Positions 8,686-17,652 are shown, numbered from the stretch's first letter. The stretch: 64,000 bases of DNA from Rossellomorea aquimaris (GCF_001877785.1 NZ_MINN01000096.1:186001-250000), one strand, 5' to 3'. Numbers and translations: made by a program. Notes: generated by a model not told the origin, from the sequence alone.

Positions 8686-9447
8686 TTAATAGAATAGTGA
8701 CAGGTAAATAGAGATGATGCCGTCACCATATAAATAAGCCAATATTGTGCCCGCAGCGATGAAGGGGCCGAAAGGGATCGGCTTTCCTTTTTCAATCAGC
8801 TTGAATGCCAGGGCCGTGAGTCCGATGACCGCCCCTAGGAATGTGGCTATCATGAACGACAGAATGGTGATCTTCACTCCGACTGCAAGACCGATGACGC
8901 CATAGAGCTTGATATCCCCGCCGCCCATTCCGCCCCTGCTGATGATCGCGATCAAGAGAAGCAGTCCGAAACCGAGTGCCCCTCCTGCCAGACTGTCCCA
9001 CCATGGTGAAAGGGGGATGAAGATCCGTTCGATGATTATTAGAGGAAGGAAAAACAACAGGACTTTGTCCGGGATGACCATGTATTTAAGGTCAGAGACC
9101 GTGATGATGATGAGCATGGAGATAAGGGTCCATGCAGCCACTAATTCCAACTGCATGCCGATTTGCAGGTAAGCTAGTACAAAAAGCCCAGCGTTCAAAG
9201 CCTCCATAAATGGATATAAAGGAGAAATGCGCCCTTTGCAGCGGCGGCATTTCCCCTTTTGGATGAGATATGAAAAGACTGGTATGAGCTCAACCGCCGT
9301 CAATTGGTGGCGGCAGTATGGACAGCTCGACCTTGGTTTTATGATTGATTTCTTAAGCGGCACCCTCAGGCCAACTACGTTGTAGAAGGAGCCTAGGAGG
9401 AGTGCGTAGAGGGTGATGATTGTTAAATAAATTAACATTTTATCCAT
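8686..9447 (-). CDS. pilD: Prepilin peptidase (PilD/ComC family)
   Basis: A 253-residue polytopic aspartic protease that cleaves and N-methylates type IV prepilins. The N-terminal domain has two CxxC pairs (CPYCRHQ and CRRCKG), typical of the bifunctional methylase form. The catalytic aspartates lie in VSDLKYMVIPD and in GMGGGDIKLYGVIG (GxGD). About seven membrane segments are predicted. In B. subtilis the orthologous slot between folC and spoIIB holds comC; here it is embedded in a full pilus operon, immediately after the pilin gene (2-base gap to the pilin stop). It might also process competence pilins encoded elsewhere. Confidence 0.95.
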   Translation of the reverse strand: MDKMLIYLTIITLYALLLGSFYNVVGLRVPLKKSIIKPRSSCPYCRHQLTAVELIPVFSYLIQKGKCRRCKGRISPLYPFMEALNAGLFVLAYLQIGMQLELVAAWTLISMLIIITVSDLKYMVIPDKVLLFFLPLIIIERIFIPLSPWWDSLAGGALGFGLLLLIAIISRGGMGGGDIKLYGVIGLAVGVKITILSFMIATFLGAVIGLTALAFKLIEKGKPIPFGPFIAAGTILAYLYGDGIISIYLSLFY

Positions 9448-9449
9448 TA

Positions 9450-9866
9450 TTATTTATCTATTGTACCTGATTCACTTTTTGCTGCATTGATCCCTTTTAC
9501 AGTAGCCTCTTCAAATTCGATTACCACTTTTCCTTTAGAAGCTTTACCACTCAAGTTAAAAGTATTAGCATCAGCCACGGATACTGAATAAGCAGTGTCC
9601 CATTTAACCCCACCGTTATCCGATAAATAGTCTTTTAGTTTAGCTGCATTCAAAGGAGCATCAGGAACGCCTTCAGAAGAAACATATAACTTTGCAGCAT
9701 TGAGAACTTGTGTCCCCTCAGCCTTCACAGCATCAGCCCTTGACTTCTCAATTATATTCCCAATACTCGGCACCGCAATAGCAGCAATAATCCCCAAGAT
9801 CACAATAACAGCAAGCAGCTCGACAAGGGTGAGACCCTTATCATTTTTCAAGATTTTCTTCAACAT
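9450..9866 (-). CDS. pilA: Type IV major pilin (prepilin)
   Basis: A 138-residue class III signal protein. A short basic leader (MLKKILKNDKG) is cut after Gly to expose LTLVELLAVIVILGIIAAIA, with Glu at +5 of the mature protein, the hallmark of type IV pilins. The rest is a small alanine-rich globular head (VLNAAKLYVSS, KGKVVIEFEEATVKG) with no cysteines. It lies between pilC and the prepilin peptidase and has the only sizeable upstream gap in the operon, with its own candidate promoter. It is the sole pilin seen here; minor pilins are not present in the window. Confidence 0.93.
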   Translation of the reverse strand: MLKKILKNDKGLTLVELLAVIVILGIIAAIAVPSIGNIIEKSRADAVKAEGTQVLNAAKLYVSSEGVPDAPLNAAKLKDYLSDNGGVKWDTAYSVSVADANTFNLSGKASKGKVVIEFEEATVKGINAAKSESGTIDK

Positions 9867-9927
9867 CTTTTTTTCCTCCCATTTCGGTTTTTTATGTAGT
9901 ACTTTAGTACCTTATGAATCTACAATC

Positions 9928-9933
9928 ATTATA
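9928..9933 (-). promoter_or_regulatory. Candidate pilin promoter (-10)
   Basis: A perfect TATAAT on the minus strand, about 60 bases upstream of the pilin ATG, in the 119-base gap after pilC. The -35 region is T-rich and not clear. This is the only non-coding space of more than 30 bases inside the pilus operon, so a separate pilin transcript is plausible. Confidence 0.45.
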
Positions 9934-9985
9934 CAACAGGTTTCGCAAAAAAATAGTAAGAATGTGTAAAATATTATCAAAAATG

Positions 9986-11197
9986 CTAGAAATTTTGAAC
10001 ATTGTTAAACATTTCAAACATCGGCACCATGATAGCTGTGACAATAGTCCCGACAAGACCCGCGAGGACCACGATCATCAGGGGTTCAATCAGTGATTTC
10101 AGCTGGTCTGTGGTGTGCTCGACTTCCTTTTCGTAGAAGTCGGCGACTTTCGAGAGCATAGCGTCCAGGGACCCTGTTTCTTCACCAATTGAAATCATAT
10201 GTGAAACGAGCGGCGGGATCGCCCAGTGGTCTTTCATCGGTTCGGTAAGCGATCCACCGCTTTCAAGAGAATCCCTTGACTCCTTGATCACCCGTGCTAT
10301 CACTTCGTTTTCTACGACCCGCTCAAGGATCACCATCGACTGCAAGATGGGCACGGAACTCGAGAACAGGGAACTGAACGTCCTGGTCATCCTTGCAAGC
10401 ACCGCTTTTTGTATGAGGCTTCCGAAAACCGGGATCCTCAGGATAAAATAATCCAGGTAATACTTCGTCTCCTGTTTACGCCTGATCAGCGTGATGCCGG
10501 CAGCTCCAAGGATGACAAGCAATAAAAGGCCATACCAATATTCCTGAACGATTGCACTCGCGCCGAGCACAACCCTCGTGATCAACGGAAGCTCGCTTCC
10601 CATATCGGCAAACATATCGACGAAGGTCGGGACGACTGCAAGCAGCAGGAAAATGACAACGCCGATGGCGATGATACCGACAACCGCCGGATAGGAAAGG
10701 GCTGCAATGACTTTCTGCCGGGTCGTGTGCTGCTTTTCATAATGATCGCCCAGCCGCTCGAGGGTTTCATCCAGGCTCCCGGTCGCTTCCCCCGCTTTCA
10801 GCATATTGATGAAAAGCGACTCGAAGATTTTCCGGTGCTTGGCGAACGCCTCGGAAAGGGGGATCCCTTCTTTCAGTTCTATTTCCACTTCGGATAGTAC
10901 CTTTGACAATGCCTTGCTGCTCGTTTGGGCAGAGAGGATGCGGGTGGCATCTACGACGGTCACCCCGGCTTTCAACAGTGTGGAAAACTGCCTCAGGAAT
11001 ACGACCATCTGCTGCAGCTTTACAGGGTTCCCGAGGGTGATTTCCTTTGTCAGAAGCGTTTCGGGTATTTCTTCTGCAGAAATGACGCGGATTCCCTGAT
11101 TCTTCAGCCTCATCATCGCTTCTTTTTTTGAAGGTGCAGAAATCACGCCCCGCTTCCGGCCGCTCCTGTCCCTTCCCTCATACTTGAACCGCGTCAT
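9986..11197 (-). CDS. pilC: Type IV pilus inner-membrane platform protein PilC
   Basis: A 403-residue member of the GspF/PilC family with two tandem T2SF domains (about 65-190 and 270-395): each has the pattern FLRQFSTLLKAGV or RMTRTFSSLFSSSVPILQSM, then GxSL.EAF or GGSLTEPM and MLKAGEATGSLDE or MISIGEETGSLDA. Three membrane helices are placed as usual. It is the platform that couples motor ATPases to pilin polymerisation. The N-terminal FKYEGRDRSGRKRGVISAPS matches family PilC starts. It overlaps pilT by four bases. Confidence 0.95.
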   Translation of the reverse strand: MTRFKYEGRDRSGRKRGVISAPSKKEAMMRLKNQGIRVISAEEIPETLLTKEITLGNPVKLQQMVVFLRQFSTLLKAGVTVVDATRILSAQTSSKALSKVLSEVEIELKEGIPLSEAFAKHRKIFESLFINMLKAGEATGSLDETLERLGDHYEKQHTTRQKVIAALSYPAVVGIIAIGVVIFLLLAVVPTFVDMFADMGSELPLITRVVLGASAIVQEYWYGLLLLVILGAAGITLIRRKQETKYYLDYFILRIPVFGSLIQKAVLARMTRTFSSLFSSSVPILQSMVILERVVENEVIARVIKESRDSLESGGSLTEPMKDHWAIPPLVSHMISIGEETGSLDAMLSKVADFYEKEVEHTTDQLKSLIEPLMIVVLAGLVGTIVTAIMVPMFEMFNNVQNF

Positions 11198-12237
11198 ACG
11201 GTGACAGGCTCCTGCATATAAGGCTTGGCGGCTTCACGTGATACAAGCCCCGTTTCCACATATCGTTTGACCGAGGAATGAAGGAGTTCCATCCCCATCG
11301 CCCTTGAGGTCTGCATGACACTCGGGATCTGGTGGATTTTTTCGGAGCGTATCAGGTTCGCCACCGCCGAATTATTGAGCAGTACTTCTATGGCAGCCAC
11401 CCTTCCCTGGCGATCCGTCGTCGGCAGGAGGCGCTGGGCGATGATCCCCTGAAGGACCGACGCGAGCTGAACCCTTACCTGAGCCTGCTGAACGGAAGGA
11501 AAGACATCGATGATCCGTTCAATGGTCGATACGGCACTGGATGTGTGCAGGGTTCCCAGCACAAGATGTCCGGTCTCGGCCGCCGTGATCGCTGTATGGA
11601 TCGTCTCGAGATCACGCATCTCACCCACCAGGATGACATCCGGATCCTGCCTCAGTGCGCTGCGAAGTCCGTATGCGAACGTTTTCGTATCGAAGCCGAC
11701 TTCACGCTGATCGATGATTGACGAACCGTGCTTATGTAAATACTCGATCGGATCTTCGAGCGTGATGATGTGCTTTCTCATCGTTTGATTCATATAGTGG
11801 ATCATCGAAGCGAGGGTAGTCGATTTCCCGCTTCCCGTCGGTCCGGTCACGAGCACCAGACCCTGGGGTTTTTCAGCGATCCTCTTGAGTACGTCGGGCA
11901 GGTTCAATTCATCAAGCGTCGGAATTTTCGTCGGCACAACGCGCAGTGCGATACTGATGCATGAACGCTGGTGATAGGCGTTCACCCTGAATCGCGACAC
12001 GCCGGGTATGGCATATGAAAAATCAAGCTCACCCTGTTCCTTGAAATCATCCCACAGCTCTTCAGGTATGACGGCTTTCGCCATTTGTTCAGTATCATGA
12101 GGCTTCAGGATTTCCTGGCCGTACCTTTTCAAATCACCGTGTATGCGGAACACTGGTGAAGATCCGACCGTGAGATGGATGTCGGAAGCTTTTAATTCGA
12201 ATGCTGCCCTTAATAATTGATCTATGCGTTCTTTCAT
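11194..12237 (-). CDS. pilT: Type IV pilus retraction ATPase PilT
   Basis: The ATG at 12235-12237 follows AAGGTGG with a 5-base spacer; an in-frame GTG nine bases upstream lies inside that site and is rejected. The 347-residue protein has Walker A GPTGSGKSTTLASM, the Asp box (TLEDPIEYLHKHG), Walker B DPDVILVGEMRD, the His box (HLVLGTLHTSSA) and the PilT-type C-terminal NLIRSEKIHQIPS (equivalent of AIRNLIRE). PilT depolymerises pili and powers twitching or DNA-uptake retraction. Its presence tells this system apart from the ComG pseudopilus, which lacks a retraction ATPase. Confidence 0.95.
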   Translation of the reverse strand: MKERIDQLLRAAFELKASDIHLTVGSSPVFRIHGDLKRYGQEILKPHDTEQMAKAVIPEELWDDFKEQGELDFSYAIPGVSRFRVNAYHQRSCISIALRVVPTKIPTLDELNLPDVLKRIAEKPQGLVLVTGPTGSGKSTTLASMIHYMNQTMRKHIITLEDPIEYLHKHGSSIIDQREVGFDTKTFAYGLRSALRQDPDVILVGEMRDLETIHTAITAAETGHLVLGTLHTSSAVSTIERIIDVFPSVQQAQVRVQLASVLQGIIAQRLLPTTDRQGRVAAIEVLLNNSAVANLIRSEKIHQIPSVMQTSRAMGMELLHSSVKRYVETGLVSREAAKPYMQEPVTV

Positions 12238-12251
12238 AATGACCACCTTCT

Positions 12252-13910
12252 TTATTCGATTGCAACCCGCAGGATTTCCTCTGTCGTGGTGATCCCCTGC
12301 TTCACTTTCAACAAACCATCGTCCAAAAGGAAGATCGTTTTGGACATGTGTGCCGCTTCCCTCAGTGCGGAAAGCGGTTCATTGTTCATAATGATCTTCT
12401 TCATTTCCTCATTGATGACAAGAACTTCGTGAATGGCAAGCCTGCCTTTGTATCCGGTCATATTACAGGCTGCGCACCCTTTCCCGCGGTTGATCTTCTC
12501 GACAGTGAGACCCCTGCGCTTGAAAATATCGAATTCCCGTCTTGTCGGGGTCTCCTCGACCGCACAGTCGCGGCATACTTTCCGTACAAGGCGCTGGGCC
12601 ACGATCCCGCTGAGGGACGTTGCGACCAGGAACGGTTCGACGCCCATGTCAATGAGGCGTGTCACCGTTGTCAGCGAGTCATTTGTATGGATCGTGCTTA
12701 AAACCAGATGCCCTGTTAGGGATGCACGGATAGCGACTTCCACGGTTTCTTTATCGCGGATTTCACCAACCATGATGATGTTCGGGTCCTGGCGGAGAAT
12801 CGACCGCAGCCCAGTCGCGAACGTCAATCCTACATTCGAATTCACCTGTATCTGATTGATCCCTTCCAGCTGATACTCGACCGGATCTTCAACCGTGATG
12901 ATGTTCACTTCTTCACTGTTCAGCTTGTTCAAAGCCGCATACAGTGTGGATGATTTTCCCGACCCCGTCGGTCCGGTGATGAGGACGATGCCCGTCGGCC
13001 TTTCAATCAGGGACTGGAACCGTTTCATATTAAGCGAATTGAAGCCGAGCTGCGTCAGGTCATTCAGGGAGGAGCTCAAATCAAGAATCCGGAGCACCAT
13101 CTTTTCACCGTAAATGGTCGGCAGTGTAGATACACGGAGATCGATCGGTCGGAAATCGATGTTCGTCTTGATGCGTCCATCCTGCGGGACTCTGTGCTCG
13201 GTGATATCAAGCTGGGCCATGATCTTGATCCTTGCCGTAAGCATGCTTTGCATATGTTTCGGGATCGCCCGCTCTGTCCGGAGGATGCCGTCGACCCGGT
13301 ACCGTATCAAAACCCTCGTCTCCTGCGGATCGATATGGATATCGCTCGCTTTTTGAGTCATTGCGTTCGATAGGATCTGATTCACCAGCCTGGCAATCGG
13401 GGAATCCTGATCCATGATCGTTTCATCCTGCCCGCCATCGGGTTCATTGCCCAAGCCTTTCAACTCTTCGAAACTTTCATCCATGTCATAAAATTTATTG
13501 ATCGACCTGAGGATATCATCTTTGGTCGCAATCGCCGTTTCTATGAAGAAACCGGTGGACAGCCGGAGATCTTCGATGACATAAAAATCCATCGGGTCCG
13601 CCATCGCGACAAAAAGCTTGTCCCCTTCTTTTTTTAACGGGATGATCAAGTTCCTCTTTGCCGTGTCCTTCGGTATCAAGTGAAAAAGATTTTGATCAAA
13701 CGGATACCGGAACAAGCTTACGTGAGGGATGCCCAATTGAAATTCAAGCACCTCGATCAGCTGCTGCTCTGTAATATATCCTCTCTGGAGAATGGCATCA
13801 CCCAGCTTTTGATCTTTGCTTTTTTCTTTCAGGGCCTGCTGAAGCTTATCTTCTGTCAGCAGACCTGCTTCGACTAATAAATCACCTAATCGTTTCCGTT
13901 CCTGAGCCAT
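12252..13910 (-). CDS. pilB: Type IV pilus extension ATPase PilB (GspE family) with MshEN-type N-terminus
   Basis: The start is taken as the ATG at 13908-13910 behind GAAGGTGG (a TTG six bases upstream overlaps the site), giving 552 residues. Residues 7-30 and 35-58 form two tandem 24-residue motifs (RLGDLLVEAGLLTE... and KLGDAILQRGYITE...), the arrangement of c-di-GMP-binding MshEN domains. The ATPase core has Walker A GPTGSGKSSTLYAAL, Walker B DPNIIMVGEIRD and HLVLSTIHTNDSL. A zinc tetracysteine (CRDC and CAAC) is near residue 455-500. PilB drives pilin polymerisation. pilT follows after 14 bases. Confidence 0.95.
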   Translation of the reverse strand: MAQERKRLGDLLVEAGLLTEDKLQQALKEKSKDQKLGDAILQRGYITEQQLIEVLEFQLGIPHVSLFRYPFDQNLFHLIPKDTAKRNLIIPLKKEGDKLFVAMADPMDFYVIEDLRLSTGFFIETAIATKDDILRSINKFYDMDESFEELKGLGNEPDGGQDETIMDQDSPIARLVNQILSNAMTQKASDIHIDPQETRVLIRYRVDGILRTERAIPKHMQSMLTARIKIMAQLDITEHRVPQDGRIKTNIDFRPIDLRVSTLPTIYGEKMVLRILDLSSSLNDLTQLGFNSLNMKRFQSLIERPTGIVLITGPTGSGKSSTLYAALNKLNSEEVNIITVEDPVEYQLEGINQIQVNSNVGLTFATGLRSILRQDPNIIMVGEIRDKETVEVAIRASLTGHLVLSTIHTNDSLTTVTRLIDMGVEPFLVATSLSGIVAQRLVRKVCRDCAVEETPTRREFDIFKRRGLTVEKINRGKGCAACNMTGYKGRLAIHEVLVINEEMKKIIMNNEPLSALREAAHMSKTIFLLDDGLLKVKQGITTTEEILRVAIE

Positions 13911-13937
13911 TTTCAACCACCTTCTCTTATACCGCTG

Positions 13938-15050
13938 TTACTTCATATTGGAATCCGGAATGTCGTCGGTGGAGGAAGATCCGCTTTCGGAACTACCCTG
14001 TTCCCCTGAATCCGATAGTTCATCCTGGGAGTCCACGACTTCGTCAGCTTGGGAGCTGTCTTTCTGACCGGCATCAGGAGCTTCAGTTTCAGCATGGTTC
14101 TCACGCCTTGAATCCTGAGTTTCTTCCCCATCACTGACATTTGAACTGACTGTAGTGCTTCCCTGAGAGCTGCTTTCCTCCCTGCTGGCCATATACTCTT
14201 CGAGGCTGACAAGCTCTTCCCGGTGTACAGGCGGATAGTAATCACTTGAAATCAATTCTTCCTTCAAGACGGCACCCTTTGAATCCAGTGTGGCCTTCCA
14301 CACATCAACCTTTATTCCTTTTTCACCTTCCACTTTCACTTTGGTCTGTCCCCGCTTCACATAGGGAGTGTATTGCTTGATCACCCGCGGTTCGACCGTT
14401 TGTTTGTCCTGCAGGGTGATTTCCACCTCGTTTGGAAACTGCGGCCCTTCTAAAATGACACGGAGCGAATTCTTTTCCATTTTAAAACTGATTATGTATG
14501 AAGAGCTGTCAGGATTCGCAAACTTGAAATCCTGGTGAAGTTCTTTGTCCACCCTGGCTTCAAATCCGAGCTCTGCATAGTCAGGAAGTGAACGCCCATA
14601 ATGGCGCTGAACGATTTCAAGGCCGGAATACAGAAGGACTTCGTATAACCCTGTTGAAATCACACTCATTTCTTCATCCTTCATGCTGTCCAGATGCTCG
14701 TCTTCCACAAACTTCAGGAGGGAGAATGATGAGACTGGTTCAATATCAATCTCTGAAAAAGAAGAAAGGAACTCTTCCAGCCCCGGAGTCACTTCAACGT
14801 TCTTTACCGCACTTTCGGCAAGGACCACCCTTGGGTATGTTTCTTTACCGGACCTTGCAGCGTCTTCGGAATCAGTGGTACTCCCGCGTTCACCGGAGAT
14901 GGTCTTACCGGCAATTACTGATGTGCTGGGTGCAACATTTTTAGAATCAGCAACAAGGTCATACAAGAAGGCTCCAAAATGTGCCGCCCCAAAAAGGTAG
15001 ACTGTGCACAACACTAAAAAAAAGGATGCCGCATACGTTGTTTTTTTCAA
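13938..15050 (-). CDS. VanW-like/G5-domain secreted or membrane-anchored protein of the pilus operon
   Basis: A 370-residue protein with an N-terminal membrane anchor or uncleaved signal (about 5-28), then a VanW-like region (about 75-205: ISTGLYEVLLYSGLEIVQRH, GFEARV, DFKFANPDSSSYIISF), a G5-like beta segment (about 210-275: RVIKQYTPYVKRGQTKVKVE) and a disordered Ser/Asp/Glu-rich tail (290-370). VanW/G5 proteins are usually extracellular and associated with the cell wall; the biochemical role of VanW is unknown. It lies 22 bases upstream of pilB in the same operon, so a role in carrying the pilus through the wall is inferred only from context. Confidence 0.72.
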   Translation of the reverse strand: MKKTTYAASFFLVLCTVYLFGAAHFGAFLYDLVADSKNVAPSTSVIAGKTISGERGSTTDSEDAARSGKETYPRVVLAESAVKNVEVTPGLEEFLSSFSEIDIEPVSSFSLLKFVEDEHLDSMKDEEMSVISTGLYEVLLYSGLEIVQRHYGRSLPDYAELGFEARVDKELHQDFKFANPDSSSYIISFKMEKNSLRVILEGPQFPNEVEITLQDKQTVEPRVIKQYTPYVKRGQTKVKVEGEKGIKVDVWKATLDSKGAVLKEELISSDYYPPVHREELVSLEEYMASREESSSQGSTTVSSNVSDGEETQDSRRENHAETEAPDAGQKDSSQADEVVDSQDELSDSGEQGSSESGSSSTDDIPDSNMK

Positions 15051-15069
15051 TGAGGGACCTCCTCCCTGA

Positions 15070-15675
15070 CTATCTGCGTTTTATTCCTGAAAATAACCGA
15101 TTGTATTCCTCTTCCTCTTCATCCACTTCAAGAGGAGCTTCAACAGCTTCGAGCAATCCGTCAGCGATAAACGGAAGCTCTTCCTCATAAACAGGGGCAT
15201 CCCCTGCTTCTGGTTCAAAGTGTTTCACTTCCGCCTCATCCCATTCCAGCTCTTTTATGTAGTCCTGGTTATCTTCTTTAATGAAATTTTCAGAAGATCC
15301 TTCTAGTAAATTGGATTCTGAAATTGTTTCATTGCGAGATTCATCGGTATCATTGACAGTTTCATTGTTTCTTTCGGGTCCTTGGTGACTGGCGGCGGGG
15401 AAGTGGGGCTCCGGGTGAAGTTCATGAAGATGAGCAGTGCTTTCGTTGTGAATCCTTGACTGTGCTATATAGGCTGTTAGGCCCGTAAGTAAAGCTAATA
15501 TTGCGATCACACTTATAAAAGGCAGAAATTCTTTTCCGATAAGGGCCAGGACGGTTATACAAAAGGAGAGTGATGAAAGAATCACCTTTTGCTTAAGTGT
15601 CAGCTTCATAGGAATGAATCTCAGGAAAGGTACCAGCAGGACAAATGCCCCTGCAGCAAATAGCAATGTTTTCAT
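15070..15675 (-). CDS. Uncharacterised membrane protein at the head of the pilus operon
   Basis: The ATG at 15673-15675 follows AAAGGAGG with a 6-base spacer, giving 201 residues. The first 85 residues contain three predicted membrane helices separated by short basic loops; the remaining 115 are hydrophilic and strongly acidic (HLHELHPEPHFPAASHQ, then many E and D, ending EEEEEYNRLFSGIKRR). I do not recognise a family. It is the first gene of the pilus cluster, 19 bases before the VanW/G5 gene, so it is probably cotranscribed with the pilus genes. Confidence 0.65.
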   Translation of the reverse strand: MKTLLFAAGAFVLLVPFLRFIPMKLTLKQKVILSSLSFCITVLALIGKEFLPFISVIAILALLTGLTAYIAQSRIHNESTAHLHELHPEPHFPAASHQGPERNNETVNDTDESRNETISESNLLEGSSENFIKEDNQDYIKELEWDEAEVKHFEPEAGDAPVYEEELPFIADGLLEAVEAPLEVDEEEEEYNRLFSGIKRR

Positions 15676-15820
15676 CACAATCCTCCTTTTGTCCTTCGTC
15701 GGAATCCTACATTTTTCGACTATTACTATTTTATTACATAATATTTAAAATTGAAACAATTTGATTGCATACAAACAGTTAAAAGTATGCTCCTTTCATT
15801 TAAAATACAAAAAATCGTCA

Positions 15821-15846
15821 AAAAAAACCTCCCAGAAAAGGGAGGT
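15821..15846 (-). terminator. Terminator of the diguanylate cyclase gene
   Basis: ACCTCCC / GGGAGGT with a 6-base loop, followed on the minus strand by seven T, directly after the stop codon at 15850. It isolates the GGDEF gene from the pilus operon promoter, which must lie in 15676-15820 (A/T-rich; no convincing -35/-10 pair identified). Confidence 0.85.
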
Positions 15847-15849
15847 GTC

Positions 15850-17562
15850 CTACTTCACATATTCCGCCACACGATTCCGCCCCGCCTGCTTCGCCCCGGT
15901 ATAGAGCGCCCGGTCGGCATGCCGTATCAAGGCCATAGTATCGTCTGCATCCTCTGGGGCTGTAGCCAAACCAATGCTTGCCGTGATTCTGACCATTAAT
16001 TTTCTATTCGCTGCCTGGAGAGTGTCATGAAGGACGAACGGCCTGTTGGCAATCGCCTTCCTTACGCGTTCAGCAAGCCTGAGTGCCTCTGCCCTTTCAG
16101 TATCGGGCAGGAGGATGACAAATTCCTCGCCCCCATATCGAGCCACAGTGCCTTTCTTTCCGATCAGCTTGCATAAGCGGGCAGCAAGTTCGATCAGGAT
16201 TTCGTTTCCGCTCTGATGACCGTAGTTATCGTTGATGACTTTGAAGTGATCCAAATCGAGCATGATCAGGGATAAGGAAGTCCTGCCGCCTGATTCAAGT
16301 TTATTGAACTCGAGTGACAGCATGTCTTCAAAGTACCGGTAATTATAGAGGTTGGTAAGTGCACATCTTTCACTGTTTTGCTTTGTCTGCTCATGATGTC
16401 TTGCATTTTCGATTGCGACACCGAAGTAGGAGCAAAGGATTTCGACAATCATCAATTGGAATTTCTCATATGCACGTTTTTTCGAAGACGCCAAGAGGAG
16501 GATTCCCTCTACCTTCTGGCTTCTTACAATCGGTACGCACAAGACGCTTTCCACTTCAGAAGGCATATATCCGTCTACCAGACCGTTCCATTCAGACTGG
16601 GAATCATAAATAACCGAGCTTCCTGATTCCCAAACCTTACCGCTGATGCCTGTCCCCTTTTTCAGGACCGGGAACCTGTGGATGTGTTTCCCTTTCGTCT
16701 CGACCCTTCGCAGAAGGACAAGTTCATCGCCTTTGCAATCCAGTATGTATGCATACTCCACAGGCAGGGTTTCGATGATATTTTTCAGGAAGATATCGAG
16801 AACTTCATCCACCTTGAGGCTTTCGGTCAGCTGGTGGCCGATTTCACCGGCCTTCTGCAAGTATTCATTGATTTTTTCAGAAGAATTATACATCTTCAGG
16901 ATCATTGATAAACTGATGAATGGAATACCGATCAGAAGTGAAGCAAATGGACCGATCTGGAACGTGAGGAAATACAGGGACAGGGACATAGGGAACATGA
17001 TCATATTCGCTATGAAATCCCATACGAAATCTTTGCTGTAGAATCGGATATCGCTTCCAACAAAATAATGCTGATACGCCAGGAGCACAAACTGGTTGAT
17101 CATGATGGATCCAATCTGATAGGACAATGCCGCGGGCAATATATCACCGATGTTCCCCGCCCCGACTTCTCCCCCCAGAAGGAAATAAATCATACCGCTC
17201 GAAACGGATACGATGAAAAACATCAGGGAATTCAAAGGAATCCTGTGCCAGTCGGTCTTGGACATCCTGATTCGAAGAAGCAAAGGAATGATCGAAAACT
17301 GCATCAGGATGATTTCCACGAATAATCCATACTTTAAAAAACCAACGAGAGTGACCCATTGGATGAAGAAGATGGTGGAACCATTGATGACGATCGGCAT
17401 GAGAGGAATGAATGTAGCAAACAGAACCAGTGTGAAAAGTTCCCATCCGTTCCCATTAACATTTTGGGGAGGGTAGAATTTATATGTATAATACAAACCT
17501 GCAGGCACGATTGCCAGCCATGCAAAAAGCAGCACAAGTTTCTTTTTAAGTGACAATTGCAT
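15850..17562 (-). CDS. Membrane GAF-GGDEF diguanylate cyclase
   Basis: A 570-residue protein: about seven or eight membrane helices (1-225), a coiled linker, a GAF domain (about 245-385: LKKGTGISGKVWESGSSVIY, VLCVPIVRSQKVEGILLLAS) and a GGDEF domain (about 395-565). The active-site loop is RYGGEEFVILLPDT, a catalytically competent GGEEF, with LDLDHFKVINDNYGH for metal and substrate binding. The inhibitory I-site RxxD is replaced by GKKG, so product inhibition is not expected. It makes c-di-GMP from two GTP. It sits next to the pilus operon but has its own terminator; the N-terminal sensor family is not identified. Confidence 0.92.
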   Translation of the reverse strand: MQLSLKKKLVLLFAWLAIVPAGLYYTYKFYPPQNVNGNGWELFTLVLFATFIPLMPIVINGSTIFFIQWVTLVGFLKYGLFVEIILMQFSIIPLLLRIRMSKTDWHRIPLNSLMFFIVSVSSGMIYFLLGGEVGAGNIGDILPAALSYQIGSIMINQFVLLAYQHYFVGSDIRFYSKDFVWDFIANMIMFPMSLSLYFLTFQIGPFASLLIGIPFISLSMILKMYNSSEKINEYLQKAGEIGHQLTESLKVDEVLDIFLKNIIETLPVEYAYILDCKGDELVLLRRVETKGKHIHRFPVLKKGTGISGKVWESGSSVIYDSQSEWNGLVDGYMPSEVESVLCVPIVRSQKVEGILLLASSKKRAYEKFQLMIVEILCSYFGVAIENARHHEQTKQNSERCALTNLYNYRYFEDMLSLEFNKLESGGRTSLSLIMLDLDHFKVINDNYGHQSGNEILIELAARLCKLIGKKGTVARYGGEEFVILLPDTERAEALRLAERVRKAIANRPFVLHDTLQAANRKLMVRITASIGLATAPEDADDTMALIRHADRALYTGAKQAGRNRVAEYVK

Positions 17563-17652
17563 CCCTGACCTCCCCCATCTTCTTGTATATTTTGATTATA
17601 TAGTCAAATAGTCACAAGTTTAAGAATATTTTATCAGAGTAAAAGAATAAAG

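Noticed and set aside
14588-15000. Two plus-strand frames opposite the VanW/G5 gene
   Set aside because: They are antisense shadows of a gene with clear domain signals; no ribosome site or recognisable product.
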